Of a DNA stretch of 64,000 bases, positions 10,801-25,254 are shown piece by piece. This DNA is from Chionis minor (lineage: Eukaryota; Chordata; Aves; Charadriiformes; Chionididae). The stretch spans positions 472,141-536,140 of the forward strand of contig VZSF01006709.1 of the NCBI GenBank assembly GCA_013398295.1, read 5' to 3'. The notes under the pieces are model-generated. The model did not search any database and was not told the DNA's origin. It was given only the letters and a program-made list of their open reading frames with translations. The first letter of the stretch is position 1. Every line of letters starts with the position of its first letter. The position numbers were made by a program, and so were the translations under genes.

Positions 10801-13800
10801 TGATCGATCTCACCACAGCTGCAGGTCCCTTGGGTCAACATACGCCAAAGAGATTTCTCCATCTCCAAGTGTTTGAGGTGGCTAATATTTGGAAGGACAA
10901 GCTGGTCTGCAATGTGTAGAGGGACAGTGTGACCCGTGCATCACGGAACATGGGATCTGGAGTTATTTCTGTGGAGCATCCCTGGGTGCTGGGTGTGAGA
11001 GGGAGACAGTCACGTCCCAAGGTAGGTGTTGAAGGTAGGCTGACGGAAATGCTCCCTGGAGATTCCTCTCTGTCTGCCTTGACTGCACAGGGAGTTGTAG
11101 AGAGATAATTGGATTCCAGATGTAGTCTACCCTAAACAAGGAAGAGAAGCTGCAGTGGATTGCTGGGGGTTTGCTTTTGAAGATTCTGGCCGCTTTTTCG
11201 CTGTAAAAATTAAAAACTGGGAATTTTACAGATCCTTCTTGGATTTGGTCCAGGAACAATAGCTTTGCTGTTCTCTAGGAAAGGGAACCTCTGTCTTAGA
11301 GATGTTTCTTTATCTCTCTTTCCCTCAAAAATTTTTTAAAAAATGAAAATTAAAAATTGCAGGTCAGTGTGCCTCTGGCACCCTGGTTTATGGGCTTGAT
11401 GCACGGGGCACTAATCCCTGAGGAAAACCAGATGCCGGGTGCTGTTGCTGTATGGCTGTTTTGCCTCGCGGGACGGCTGCAGGCTGGCAGAGAAGAGTTA
11501 ACTGGCGGTATCTAGACCAGTGCGCACAGAGCAGGCACACACGTTCCAACAGGAAAAATAAATCCTGTCCGTACCTGAGCTCGTTTGCTCCCACAGGAGC
11601 CAAATTGAAGCGCTGCCTGTCAGCCTGGCCCTGGGGCCGGCTCGTGGGCTCCCGCACCGGCCCCATTTCTCGCCTGGCCCCAAGTCAACGTCGTTGCTTG
11701 GGTTGGAGGATCTTGTGCAAGCGAGGTGCAGCTGTGGGGAGAGGGGGGGGTCAGTGTGTGAGTGTGGAGGCACCCGGGTAAAGCAACAGCCCCTCTGCGG
11801 TGTTGCAACGCGCGTCTCTCCGCTCACGCATTCGTCGGCGCTGGCTTACCTGCCCCGTGGCATCCGCAGGCTGTTTGCTTGCGGCCGCTCTCCAGCTGCC
11901 GTTGCGAACATGTAATTCGCAGCCACGTCGTCCCTTAATTTGTGAATTCCTTCAAATCGCCACATTTTGGTGCAAATGCTTATTGATGCCACTGTCACAC
12001 CAGCCCGCCGCCGCTCCCACCCCCAGCACGGCTTTGGTGGTGATGCACATGGCACGGCGAGGCAGCCTGCGAAGAAAACCCATGCTGCGCACCTTGTTCA
12101 AACAAGTGCCGTTTGATCCAGCAAGCTTCAGCAGAGCTAAATCCAAAACTAGACTAAACAGAGCCAAAAAAAAAAAAACGGAAAAAAGGGAGAAAGATTT
12201 AAGGCATGCTTTTCACAAGGTGAACAGTTGATTCTGGGTTTCTTCTGCTTTGGGTTTCTTCTGCTTTGGCTTTCTTAGTTTTTCTCTGAAAAGCAGGCTA
12301 CTCGTTATGAGTCTTGGGAGTTGAAATAAATCTGGAGACCTTTGCCCGCTGTGCAGCAGTTGCCATTATGGGATGGGCATTTGCCAATGGCAGCTGTTCC
12401 GTTGCAATCGGTGCAGCAGGGAGGGCAGGGGAGGAGAAGCCACCTCTGCCACTCGCCAGCACTCGTAGAAGTGATGCTTGCTTGCCAGACAGACTGGTTT
12501 ATGAAAGAAATGCAAAACAACAACAACAAAACCCCCAAAAGTCATCTAAAAAAGTAAAAAGTCATCTAAACCACAACAAAAGCCGTCTAATACACACTCA
12601 CTGTTGGCTTTGCCTTGCAAACTGATATATTGTCTTTGCTATGCTCATGAAAACAAACTTCTCCAGCCCAAGTTTTTCCTACTGGACAGTGTCTTTGAGA
12701 AAAAACACTTCCATTTCTGGGCCTGGAGAGTTAAAATGAGAGAAAGAACTTTGCTTATGGCTAACGTGTCAGAGGAGGGGCAGAGCCTGGCCATCACGCT
12801 TCCACCCCCATCCAAACTTCCTCAACGTTGGGAGCAGACAGACTTAAGCTTTTCTGTAATGCACGGCTCCAGATGCAAAGCTTTGTTCCAGCTGCTCTAG
12901 GAGGTGTTTTGGATCTCCTGCTTGGCTGGAGACCATCTCCAACAGGGACTTCAGGAGCAGAGCCTGGACTTGTACCTTCTGTTTAGAAAAAACAAACAAA
13001 ATGCCCCAGGGCAGAGAGCGTGCAGTCAAGGTGCTCCTCTCTCCTACAGCCCTCATCTATGCTGACTTCTTCCAGCTTGTTTGGAGATGCTTCTTCCTTT
13101 CCCCTTCTTGCTTGAAGTCAGCAACAACCGCATCCTGGTTTTCTTTAGTTTTGTAATTTTTTTTTTCCCTCCAATTATTTGATAATATATCTCCTTGCTC
13201 CTTGTGACGCGCTCTTTGCCTCATCCTTACGATTTCTGCCAATTTTCAGAGCAGCTAAAGGAGCTAAGCTGCGGGTGAGTCCCTGCCACCCTGGCCATGG
13301 CACTGGTGGTACGAATGTGGCCACAAATCCTGAGATTCAGAAGGAGTTTGTCCAGCGGCAGCCATGTACTTGGGGGGCTGCTCGATGCAAATAATTTGTG
13401 AAGTATCACTAGGTTGGGCTGCCGAGAGGCAAGTTAGGGCCAGACGAATCAGAAATCCTTGCAGGAAGACACGGACATGACAGTTAGCCGCCTCCGTCCT
13501 CCACTTTGGCTGTCTGCAGCACAAAGTGGGAAAAGGAGAGAGATGGATTCAGTGGCTGGCAGTTCCCTTAACAAATCACTGGAGGGGCTGCTGTAAAGGC
13601 TGTTCCTGGCTTTTGGGGGTCTCTGTGCTCAGGGGCAGGGCAGGCGGGCAGGAGTGGTACCGGTTGTGGCTGTGCTGCCTGTGGATCTGCACAGCCACGT
13701 TGCTCCCGCACGCACCCAGGGCTGCGCCTGCTCTGCCCATCCCCTGGGCAGGACACCAGCAGCCTCCACCTTCTTTTATGGCCTGGGTATATTTTATGGT

Positions 13801-16800
13801 TGCAAGCTGGTGCCAGTACGTGACACACTGGGACTTGGCGTCTTTGAGTACCATTTTAAGAGGGGGTCAGATTTGCATCCCGCTGCGCTGCCAACAAAGT
13901 TGACTTCGGCAAACTTTGCACCCCTTGGGGACAGTCTTTCTCCCCAGGGTAAGGACTGTACCCAAAGGCTGGGCTGGCTGCTCCCTGGGCGTCTTGCAGT
14001 GGGGGATGCACTGGAGCACACCTCAGGGCCAGGGAGGTGCAAGCCTGCCTGTGCCTGCTGGGTGGCTGCAGAAGTTGCAGGAGGAGGAAGGGGAAGTGGA
14101 AAGATGAACTGGCTGGCACTGTGGCTGCCGCAGCCTCCCCGCTTCAGGAAATAAGTTGAAGGTAAGTTCCCTCTTCGTACCGTGGTCCCCTAAACTTGCA
14201 TTTCATATCAGCGTGGTGCCTGGTGCAGTGAGTCTAGGGGGTGAACACCTGCTGTGGGATGCTGCTTTAGGTTGTGTGACGAAACATGTGACTAGCGTGC
14301 AATTAATGAGATGGCAGGTAGGGCTCTCCGTTGGACTGCCCCGCTCTGCGACTGCTGCCGTGCTGCAGATGGCAACCACTTGTAACCTCTTCCTCCTAGA
14401 GCTCTCCAGCAATTTAACCAGTGCTCTTCAGTAGCGTCTGTGGTAATTCCCAGGGTAAGTGTGCGAGTGATGGGAAAACGTGCCAGCTGCCACGGGAGCC
14501 TCCTTTCCTGTGAGCCTGATCCAGCACAGCCATGGCCCTGGGGGTTTCTCCTTTCCTCCCCCCTGCCCCCTGTGGCTCTCCTGCTGCTTGCCGTGGCTCT
14601 CCCGAGCTGCTGGGGAGCAGGGACTGTCACCATCTCCGGCCCGGAGAATGCTGTGCTGGGCTGGAGGACAGCTGCTCGATGGAGGCAAGGCATCTCCAAA
14701 AAGGTGCCTGCTAGCTGGGCCCTGCTTTGCTCTCCCTCGGTTCCTCTGCTTTTCTTACTGCATTTTCCCTGCAAAACCACGCGTGCTTTGATTCTCTGGG
14801 TATAGCTCCTGGCTGCAGCTCCATCCTCTTCGTGCTCAGCTTCAGAAATCCTCTATTTCACACCCCAAAGAGGGTGCTGCAGCCCGTGTGGCCCCGTATC
14901 CCTGGTGCCACATTTACTGTTGTCGTGGTCTGTTTGAATTCTTCACTAATTGTGAAGCCAGGGTATCTTATAAGAGGTCTAGAATAAAACCCAGCTGCGA
15001 GTTAGTGTGCTTAGTGGTGTGACAGCTGGCAGCACCTTATTCCACCTTTCCCAGGTTGGCAGAAGTCCCTAGGGAATAAATCTGGGCTGCTGGTGGGTGC
15101 ACCCAGATGTGACCTGAAGTGTCCCTGCAAGAGGAAGCAGTTTAGAGAGTGATTTAAGGGCTTTAAGGTGCTGGGGGGAAGGCTGGGGACAGGCAGGACC
15201 CGTGGCCACCGGCACCAGGCAGTGCCCCTCTGCGTGCAGGCTGTGGGGAAGCGCAGCATTGGAGGAGACCAGTTCCCATCTGCTGGGACTGCTGGTGAAC
15301 TGGTGACCTGTGGGTGGGGGGACGCAGGGCGCAGCGCAGCCAGCAGCAGCGTGCAGGGGGTAGCAGTCACCACGGGGTTTCGAAGCCGGCCCCAGGGCTA
15401 CGGCCCCTCACACGGGGCTTGTGAGCACGTTTCGAGTCCTGGCTGCTGCATCAGTGGCTCTGGGATCAAATGGGGGCACGTTGCGCCGTTTGAGCATTGT
15501 GCGAACAATTAAACTGCAATTCATGCCAGCGTGACTGCTCTTACTCACAACGTGATGACAATTAAAGGAAGCGCAATGTTTAACGACCGATATCTCATTT
15601 TCTAGAGGGCAACTGAGAGTTTTTGCCCTCACACGCTGATGCGAATTTCTTTAGACTTAAGATCCACTAAGAGGAAAAGGGAGCGATTCATCTAAGAGGA
15701 ATCACAAAATCTTGCCAATTCATTTAGGGGTGTGCTCTGTGTTACCGCTGTTTTGCTGCTACGGGCTTTACTGTAGGTCTGGAAAGGTGTCCGCCACGCA
15801 GAGGAGCTTTTTCCTGGACCCTGAAGCCATGACCCACACTAGAAACTATGCAAACACGAAGGGACAGCCTGACCGTGCGAGGTAGTGCTTTTCCCAGCAG
15901 CTGCCGGTCGAGGTCAGGCACATCACAGGGGAGGAACACAGCAGCTCCCCGCTCTCCCTTTCTCCTCCCCGGACTCCCTAGTTGCCATAGCTGATTTAAG
16001 GTTAATGTTCCTTCATTCGTTAATTTAGTTGTAGCTATAAAAAATAGACATCTTGCAGGGAATGGTGAGAGGAAGCGCAAATTCAGCAACCAGAGACTGA
16101 GAAAGTTGTATTCCTGTTAGTGGTTGTATCTTCACGTGTTCACTTGTGGATGGACAGATATCACTTTCTTTTGACAGTTGTCCAGCACAAGCAGGTCTTC
16201 AGTTCCAGCAGGACCTCTCGGGTGGTACCACAACACTGATACGTTAGGAATGACTTGATGTACTAAAAGATTTGATTAAGTTATTAACCATTTCCAACAG
16301 CGAGCAGCACCCGTGGTTTCCTTGCTCTGCGTTGTTTTAAAAGGCTGTACCACCCCAAGGTGATACCTGTAGGAATTTGGGTCTGGTGTAACTGTGAGCA
16401 GCTGGTGTTCATCATCGGCTTCAGGATACCGCTCCTGCGAGGTCAAATGAAATTATTATACCTTTGTCTTTTTCTGTTTTAGCTTCAAAGGACACCTTCT
16501 TATAGCTCCAAAGCATTATGAAAACCATCCTTCACTAGACTAAACTTTGAAGCTGCAATATTAACCATTTTGTATGCCTGAGATCAGCATTTCTGTGGTG
16601 AAGACACAGCGATGTCCTCTTTCTCTTTTAACCCGGCTCATTTGCTATTTTTGCTTTCAATATTTTAACGTTGTGTCACCCTGCTGTTGCTACACCCTAC
16701 TCTTCCAGTTCTTTCATTTGCGATCCAGATAACTTTTGTATTACCAGCATAATTTACTTTGATAACACATTTTATTTAAAAGAAAAATTATGTTTTGAAC

Positions 16801-19800
16801 TTGCTTTGTGGGTTTTTTTCACCACCTCACACCCCCCACACCCCCCCCCATTTTATTTCCCCACTTCGGCACTAAATAAGACCTGGTTTTCTTCCTTTTT
16901 AAGGACTTTGACTTACTGATTTCTACATGAAAAATTCACCAGCATTAAGACTACTCATTAGTATGCACAGCTATAGCACAGGATGTTTTATTTTTTGACA
17001 GCTCCAGCTTTGTAAATTTCTCTGTAAACTGTGGGGAAAAAGCAGCCATTTTTGTACATAAGTGGGCTGTACTACAAACAGACACATTTCCCAAGGAGAA
17101 ACTGATCTGCAAAATATTGCCACTTTGCATGCAATTAGGAATGAGATTGACTACCATACATTTAATTAAATATGTTAAGTGAGTGGATCAAAAATGACCA
17201 AGCTGATGAAATGAAAGTATCCTTGATCTACATCTAAATATACATTTTTCAAAGGAAGACGTAGTTTTTTATCATGCTTTCATATTCCAATAGCTGGCAT
17301 TGATTTGAGCCTGTCAGCTTGCATCTACTGGTGTTGATAAGGAGTCTTTGATAATATGTTGATTTATTTATTTTTTAAAATAAAACTGTTTCCCGTCCCC
17401 ATTCATGCATGGATCTTGGGTCACCTTGTTGGGTTTGCCCTTTTGTATCCAATGAGTGACCCTGAATCTCCTGTCGCTATTCATTTATTTATTTATTTTT
17501 GCCATTTTGGCAAGGTTATCAGCTAGATATTTTATCAGGGTCTATTTTCTCCGTGCCCCTGGAGAGTTAACTTTGCCTGGCAGTTAGGACCGACTGCACA
17601 ACTGCCAACAGCTCTGCAACACTTGTCAGCCCACCGCAGGGGCTGCGGGAAAGGGAAGCTGCCTCTTGTCTTGGGACAAGGCTTTTCCCTACAGCTTTGA
17701 CCCAGAAAAAAATCCAGTGCATTATCTCGCAGTCTACTGCCACCATTTGTCCTCTTCTGTTATGTGCTTTCATCCCCCACCAGCTTCTTTTCCAGCTGCC
17801 CTTTGAAGCACTGATGGATATTTTCTTCCACCATTTACTGCAGCTCGTCACAGGCTGGGCAAGAGTCCCTCCTTCCACCCAGGGACTGGTTTTTCTTCAT
17901 CTGCTAGTCTGGTTTGGTGTGCACGCATCCAGCCGGCAAACAAGGCCAGTTCACTTTACAAAGAAACATGGCTTTATTTATTACGAGCCATTTAAAATCA
18001 TTTATTTGACTTTTAAATTATTCTCAGCATTGAACCCTCATCTGCTTTGCAGATGGAAAGCCGCACTTTCCAAAGAGCCCTTATTGTCTGGGATATCCTC
18101 AGCCCACAGTCAAACTGTTTTGATGTTCTTCTGAACACTTTCATTTCATGTTGTCCCTAGATGCTCAGCCAGGCTCCCTGGATTTCCCAAGCAGGCAGTA
18201 GTTGGAATTCTGGAGGCTTTCTGAGCTGGTGTTATACAGGTCAGCCTCCTGATCGACCTCCAAGGCTTTCTAAATCTGCCTGGGTGTACGACGTGAGGGT
18301 GTGCTGTCCTTCTCCAGGGTCTCACCTGCAGGATGCAGTTGGTGAGACTTTTCTTCTTCCTTATTCCTCGACAAGACCTTCTAGAGGCTTACGCCAGTGT
18401 GAAAGGGACTTCCCAAACCCCATGCCAGGTGTGATGCTCTAGAGTCCAGGAGAGGTGGTGCTCTTCCATTGAGCTAGTTGGAAGTCTTACACAGTTTGAA
18501 AACTACTTCAGTGCTATTAGCTGAAAATAGTCTGGCCTAACGCTAAAAGAACAACTGATGCCACTAATGAGATCATCTACGGAGAGACCATTTCATGTGC
18601 AGCACCCCTTCTTTACCAAAGTGGACCTACAGAGAGAAACTGAGGAGGGACCCTCTCCCCATGTAAAATACTATGATGTATCAGCATTAGAAAAGTCACG
18701 TTTTTCTTAATGCCTACATAAAGTGCCACATCCCTTCCCAGAAACTGGTCTCTTGATGTTTGTTTTGTCTTTTAAACAAATTTCTGGCAAAATTTCTGGT
18801 ACATCTGAGACGTGTCCTTAAACTGATCCCCCTTCAAGTTCAGTTCTTCACAGGCACAAGCTGAAATGTAAAAATAATTGCAAATTTAATGGCTTGAGTT
18901 ATTCAGTAATAAATAGGTTTGTTAAGTCAGCTTTGGGTAAGACTTTGCAAAGACAACCTTTGCCCTTCTGTTTATAGGTACTGCCAATGCTGTCATCCGG
19001 GTTGGAGATCATCTGTCGCTGTTTGTTTGTTATTGGATAAACTAGACACACAGAAACAGCTGGATACACCTCCTTGATACACACGCTTGGTTTTCTTAGG
19101 ATGATAACGAGGCCACAACTTTGTGAAGACTGTTCAAGTTACTGCTTTTGGGGTAAAGCAGTCTTTTTGTTTCAGGACACGTTATGTAGACACATCTCGG
19201 AAAGAGAGTGCTTGGATCAGACCTGCCCGCCATTCTTTCAGTGGTGCACAAGTACGACCAGCCAGTCCTCAGCCTACTGGGATGAACAGTGTCCTCTTGA
19301 AAACTAGCAGTCCTTTTTGGTCCTTTTGCTGTCTTTTTAAAGGAGCAATATCTGAAACTGGGGCTTTTTGGCTGTTTTCCCCCATTGCACGCCTGTTCTG
19401 TGGTTGCCAGCAGCTAGCCAGGTTTGTAGTGTGACTTCCCTGTGGTTTAGGCGGCTGCCGGCCGGGATGGGTTTGGTGGCTCTTGCCTCAGTCCTTGGGC
19501 TGGTGGGAGCACCATGGCTGGTGGAAGAAGTCCATGCATCCTTCCTTCAGTGACTCCTCTTCTTTCACTAAGGAACAGCTCCGGAGGGATGGAGGGCAGC
19601 TGTAAAGGGCCCATGGGGGACAGCAGAGAGTGGTGCAAAGGTCTGATGTCAGGCAAGCTGAAGCAGACTTTTTTTCACAGACTTTAAAGTGTCTCATATG
19701 CCTATGTTGGTAAGCCATTTTTTTTCCGAATCATTTTGGGTTTAGCATCAATGCTTTGGATATACCATAGCGGAGAAGTTCCCCATTTTAATCTCTTGTT

Positions 19801-20440
19801 GTGTACTCCCTTTGTTTCTTTTTTATGTTGGTGTTTGTTTTGTTTTATTTTAATTTTGTATATCCCATCTTTAGTTTGATAATTCAGAGGAGGTCCCTTT
19901 ATTCTGTAGTATGCGACAGGAAGAACAGAAGTTCCTGATCAGTCTGTACCAGACATTACTTCATGTACTTTTATTCTGTCTCCCTTGTTTTTCTCTGAAG
20001 ATAATCTTTTCAATCTTTCATGAATTGCCATGCCCTTGATCCTACTTGTTGCTCTTCTTCGACTCCTCTGAAATTCCCAGTCTCTTTGAGATGGCTGGAG
20101 ATGGCTGGACCAGAGCAGTCTGCTTGGGGTTGTACCACAGATCTATGTCAAGATAGTCTATCTTTTTATTATTCTTCATTCTATTTTACCTGCTTGCTTA
20201 TTTTATCTGCACACGGAAAGGATGGAGCCATTGAGCTTTCCGTTGCACAACAGAAAATGGCTGGGTGGCACTTCAGGGCAAAGGCAATGATCTAGGTTAC
20301 TTCCTGAAGCGTTCCTTGTATGTTCCATCTGTTCCTAAAGACCTCTGGTGACCCCACAATCCCAGTGTTTTGTCACCTTTGCTATTAGAAAGGCAGAAAA
20401 ATACTGAACCTAAAGCTTCCTTGCTGCAATTTACATCCTG
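7851..20440. other. Intergenic region, no gene supported
   Basis: About 12.6 kb between old repeats. The stretch from 8.7 to 15.6 kb is GC-rich and carries many overlapping chance open frames on both strands, none with a recognisable domain or continuation. 15.7-20.4 kb is AT-richer. Simple tracts include an A-rich run near 12,167-12,205, the 16-bp tandem at 12,235, a C-rich run near 16,833-16,850 and short ATTT runs near 17,480. I see no tRNA, no convincing exon chain and no CpG island as dense as the one at 27.4 kb. Confidence 0.5.
12235..12276. repeat. 16-bp tandem repeat, about 2.6 copies
   Basis: TGGGTTTCTTCTGCTT is repeated head to tail at 12,235 and 12,251, followed by a diverged partial third copy. 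A small intergenic minisatellite. Confidence 0.8.
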
Positions 20441-21080
20441 TATATGTCCCATGGGCAGGGAAAACAGCTTTTTCTGCTTGCCTGTGCAACGGTTTCTTAC
20501 GTATTTGAAGACTCTCATCATATTTCCCCTTTAGCATTCTCCTCAGGAACAAGTAGGCCTTTTTGGTCATGTTTTCTAGATCTCTTCTCATTCTCACTGT
20601 CCTCTCTGACTGGGCCATGTCTTTCCCAAACCAGACAAAATACTTCTAGCTGGAATCTTAAAAACGCTGCGTAGACTGAATAGAAATGATTCCTTTGTGT
20701 CTCAACAAGGTACAAACCAGTTCATACGTAGCAGCATGATGTACGGTTGTTTTCTTTTTAACTGCATGATATCCATTCATGTCCAGCTTGTGAACAACTG
20801 TACTGCCCTACTAATCCATCTTCTGAAACATTCCTGTCCTGTCGCTCAGCTGTAGATTCAGTGCAGGTCCTTTCCTCTGTCCTTGCTGAGCTGAGCTCCA
20901 TCTTCTCCAGGTTACTCCTAGATTATCAAGGGGAGGTTGAACCTGAACCTGGACTCCAGCCATTCTTGCAGCCGTCTCTAACTTGGTGCAATCTGAAAAT
21001 TTAGCAGTCTTCGTCCTCCAGCTGAAGCACTGAATAGTCTGGTACAAATCCTGATACTTTGAAAGGAAATCAGTTACAAC
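20441..21080 (-). mobile_element. Degenerate ancient CR1/L3-like LINE
   Basis: On the plus strand, phrases such as TATTTGAAGACTCTCATCAT followed by TTCCCC and TTCTCCTCAGG (near 20,500-20,550), and later TTGGTGCAATCTGAAAATTT (near 20,983), resemble antisense segments of old amniote CR1/L3 reverse-transcriptase sequence. Divergence is high and boundaries are guesses. The call comes from pattern memory and needs a repeat-library comparison. Confidence 0.4.
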
Positions 21081-21589
21081 TACTTTCAGGAAAGGTTTAC
21101 TAATTAGCTTTGCCTCAGACAACTGAGGAATGTGAGAAAATGACTTATCAACAGCTTTATCTTCTCGCCTTTCCCTGCCAAAAAGAACCCCCCAACCTGA
21201 AACTGCACCTTAGTTGTTTGTCATTTGTAAGTTATTTTAGCAGCTTGCCTTTTCTCCTAAATGCGTAACTTCATGTAGATGCAATGAACTTCCTTGGCCA
21301 TTACTCTGTCCGTTCATCTAGCTTTTTTGAAGATCTCTTAAGTTTCCTGTAGTCCTCTGTGGGGCCTGGTTAGCTTAATAAATCCATATTTATGTTTTCT
21401 GTTTATATCTATCATGTATCATGTACTGAGCATTCATCTTTTCCTAACCTGTACTGTAACACACAACATGAAATAGATTTAGGATGGACGGCTGAGGCCT
21501 TTGCTGTTAACCTCATGCCCTGATGAAAAGTGACCACCTAACCCTCCTCTCTGCTTTCTTTTCTCCTGGACAAATTCTGACATCACGAA

Positions 21590-21831
21590 CTTGAATATAG
21601 GAAGTTCCATCTCAACATGAGGAGGAACTTCTTTACTTGGAGGGTGGTAGAGCACTGGAACAGGCTGCCCAGAGAGCTGGTGGAGTCTCCGACTCCGGAG
21701 ACATTCCCAACCCGCCTGGACGCCATCCTGTGCCACCTGCTGTGGGTGGACCTGCTCTGGCAGGGAAGTTGGACCAGATGATCTCCAGAGGTCTCTTCCA
21801 ACCCCTAACATTCTATGATTCTATGATTCTG
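21590..21831 (+). mobile_element. 5'-truncated CR1 LINE, 3' end
   Basis: The reading starts GAAGTTCCATCTCAACATGA and continues through RRNFFTWRVVEHWNRLPREL, the C-terminal part of the CR1 pol protein. It then passes through GATGATCTCCAGAGGTC and TTCCAACCCCTA to the terminal repeat ATTCTATGATTCTATGATTCT. This is the standard avian CR1 3' structure, and the 5' truncation is normal for CR1. It is less diverged than the neighbouring fragments. A minus-strand frame over this segment is not a gene. Confidence 0.9.
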
Positions 21832-24800
21832 TCAAATATATTCTGGAAAACAAAGCAATCATGTTTTTCCTTATTCCTTACCTTACCGATACAATCATTG
21901 ATTCTAAAAGATTAGTGAGATCTGATTTTCATTTACAAAACCTTACTTGTCATAACTTCATCTTTCAAATGTTTTGAAAGACCATTCTGACCGATTTGCA
22001 GGTGAAGATGTGTGGCTGCACAGTTGTTTCAGTTTCTGACAGTCATGGACGGCCTCTATGTGATTTGAAGAAGGGTTAATAGCCTGTCTTGTTCCAAAAT
22101 TTCCTTATTATTTTGATGCAATTTTTGAGAGTACTACCAGAGGAGACCAGTAAAGGATGGGCAACTCTATGACGTTTTTTATTATGAGACTGCAAGACCC
22201 TAAACACTTCCTTTTTTGCTGGGTTGAGCAATTAACTTACAGAGTTCTAATGCCAGCCTTTTAAGGCTTTTTTACTTCTTCACTTTAAGAATCTCTCCCT
22301 GTTTGGTCTTCAAGGTCCATTTGTGCCCTTCTCATTTTCCCTTTCTTCTCTGCCAACCGAAATGTGAAGTTTTCCTTTTTACTGGCCTTCATAGATTCAG
22401 ATTTTTATACTCTGTTGCTTTTTCTATTGGCTCAAGTAATGTATGGAAATGTCCCATTTAGCATAATGGCTTGATCCTTGTCACCCTGGGAATGTAAATC
22501 CTCTTGGGCTTCGTTGTTTTCAGCAGTATCCATGTCCTCTCCAAAAAGCTACATTTATTTTTTATTTATTCTTAATGTGGTTTTTTTTTAGTTTTTTTGT
22601 TTGAACTTTTGGTTAATCAGTATCTATCTCCCATTGTTCTCACTGCATCAAAGTTTGTTATCCTGCCTGCTCTTCCAAAGTCTGTCTCATTTCTAATCCG
22701 GTAAATGTCAAGACTCATGAAGAGGTGTGAATCTGAATTTAAAATACAGTAGTTGCTTTGCACAAGCTCTCGGTGCATGTTAGGTGGTGTGAAGCAGCAG
22801 CCTACAGCACTTTGATGGAAACTGGGAGTATTGACACAAAGTAGGTATGAAGTAGCTGGTTACTCTGCTCCGAGCAACCTCCCCATATGGACCAGCCTTT
22901 AGCTGATGGTTCAGCTAATGTTGTCTTTTGAATTAGATCCACCGTAATACTTCAAACTAAAGAACTCGGCTGCAGTGGGACACTTGGGAAAGATTAAGAT
23001 GAATTAAGTAAAGGTGTGACATTAAATTGCATTAGTTAAAGCCCACCAAATCCCTGTGTGGATGCTCTCTCTTTTACAGAGAAAATATCCCTAGTTTCCT
23101 TTACGTTTAATTCTGAAAGGCTTAATGCTGAAATGCTCATGCTGGGGTTTAAGGCCCTCTTACTTTCCCATCTGCAGTTAATTCAACTTAAATGTCCTAA
23201 GTAGACAGCCAATCTACGTTAAGAGTGGATGGTTTTCTGCTCTGCTTATAACTTGTGTTTTAAGGCAGAGAATTGGTTCTCTAAATTCTGCCTCATTGTG
23301 CCATTTGACAATTTATGTTGGGCAGAGCGCTACATTATCATCATTTTTGTTGCTTTTTCTGCCTATTAGGCATCTCAGCATGGGACATTAAACATCCTCT
23401 TTTCTTTTAATCTGGAGATTTAGAATGCTAATTTTATAAGAATGCCGTGTGGGACTCATTCAAACATATTACAGGTATCTGAATGTCTGGTGTCTACACA
23501 AAACCGTCTTGACTGACGCTGACTTGCTGTCTTTCTTTTTTATCAGACAGGTGTATCTCTCATCAAGCCACTACTTTTTATTTTCTCAGGGATTTTCACG
23601 ATGTCTTCAGCTCCCGTTTTAAAGCAGTTCAAGCTGCTGTATTATTGTAAAATAAATGAATGAGTCAAGTCAGGTGTGTTTGTTGCATTAGAAACTACTC
23701 TGTTATGAAGACTTCTTCAGGGCTGAGGTTGAAGCTGAACAGTGTTCTCATCTAAATAGATTTGGGAGCAGAAAAGATTTTGGAATAGAGCCGGGTGACT
23801 TCCATGCCCCTTCTTCTTCTGACTGGTATTTTCCATAATTAATTATTTTTGTTTACAAGCATCAGATGCACAGGTATTTTGACATCACATTTCTCTGCAT
23901 TAGTTAATGTCAGGACAAGTGTACCGTACAATTATGGGACTGATAGCAGGATGATTGATTCCTGACCTGCTGGCACTTTAGGGCAATGCAGGCTCAACTG
24001 AGTAGGGCTTATGTGGGATCATGAATTGAAAGCCTGCTATAAAAAAAATAATTAAAACACAAACTCAACCAGGGATGCTGAAATGGAGAGGAGCAATTTA
24101 CAGACAATGTGAGTGGGTGCTCAGACAATGGACTTGTCTAATTTTCTGCACTGAATATTTGTGCTAGTTAAAGCCCTGGTGAAATATTTGAATTGTGACA
24201 GAAAATGGGTGGAAGGAGATTTTTTAGCTCTCAATAGCAATCATTCCCCAGTTGCATCCACTGTTGAAATGTCAGGCATTCATCTAGGCATTTCTGGAGC
24301 ATCACTCATTGTAGCACTGGCACATACTAGTATTAATTAGGGCTGCAGTGGTCTTAGTTGTCCAAGGAAGGAGGAGAGCAGAGATATTGAAGAACACATT
24401 TAGGTTTTTTCTGATTCCATGTTTGATAGTTCCATTCATTTCAATGGGATATTTGTATTTTTGAAGCTGCAACTGTGTTCATCTCTTGTTAAACGGGGAA
24501 TGAGACATAAATCTGCGATGAGGACTAAGTAGTGTTTATCTCCACTTCTGTGGTGACAAGCCATTTACAATAAACCACCTTATATTTACTTCTTGCTCTC
24601 CATCCTGGGTTTAGTCCCAATGGTGATTACTGTTCGTTTATGCAGTCGTGATTTGGTACTCATTTTTGTCAAAGGGTTTCCAAGGCAAAATTGCAGGTGA
24701 TGCCCAGCACGCAGACTGCTGGGACACACAGACACCAAAGCCTAAACTAACTTTCACACTAAAAGCATCACTCAAGTGGGTGGGGGAGAACACGTCTGTT

Positions 24801-25250
24801 ATCTCGGGAAATCAAGTTAATCGCGTCCTGCACCAAAGTTACTAACTTCAGTTGTTTGATGATTCCACAAGCACAGTAACGGCTGGTTTAGCAATATTTG
24901 GGAAGATGAATTGTGTTATTTCCACACCTTAACATCCCATGCTTTCTCTTGAATTTACCTTGGTTTGAACTTTCTGCTTGCAAATACCTTTTTTGGAGAA
25001 CATAACGATTTTTCAGGCAGTGTTGCCTATCTATAAATTACTGACATGAGCGATAGCCTTAAAGTCTATTTCTTTCAAGATGTAGCATGGTTATAAAAAT
25101 ACCCAGTAAAAATATTGATACTTGATGTGCAGCTCACTTTTCACATTTCCTTTGGTCTGATCCTGTCACCACATACAGATATGAAGAGTTCAACAGATTA
25201 TTTTTTTTAACTCTACAAAAGCCAGTGGTGTGTGTTCGAGAAATAAGACT
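21832..25250. other. Intergenic region with only diffuse old-repeat signal
   Basis: AT-rich DNA without convincing coding potential. Between about 22,820 and 23,260 short phrases (for example GCATTAGTTAAAG and CCCTGTGTGGATGC) recall a palindromic amniote repeat, but they are too divergent to call. Otherwise nothing identifiable is seen. Confidence 0.45.
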
Positions 25251-25254
25251 ATTA

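Noticed and set aside
10740..11260. Segment with phrases reminiscent of old CR1 or LTR sequence
   Set aside because: Resemblance was vague and no terminal structure or protein motif could be found.
22820..23260. Possible ancient palindromic repeat with CCCTGTGTGGATGC-like phrase
   Set aside because: Too divergent to delimit or name; noted only as diffuse similarity to a remembered reptile repeat.
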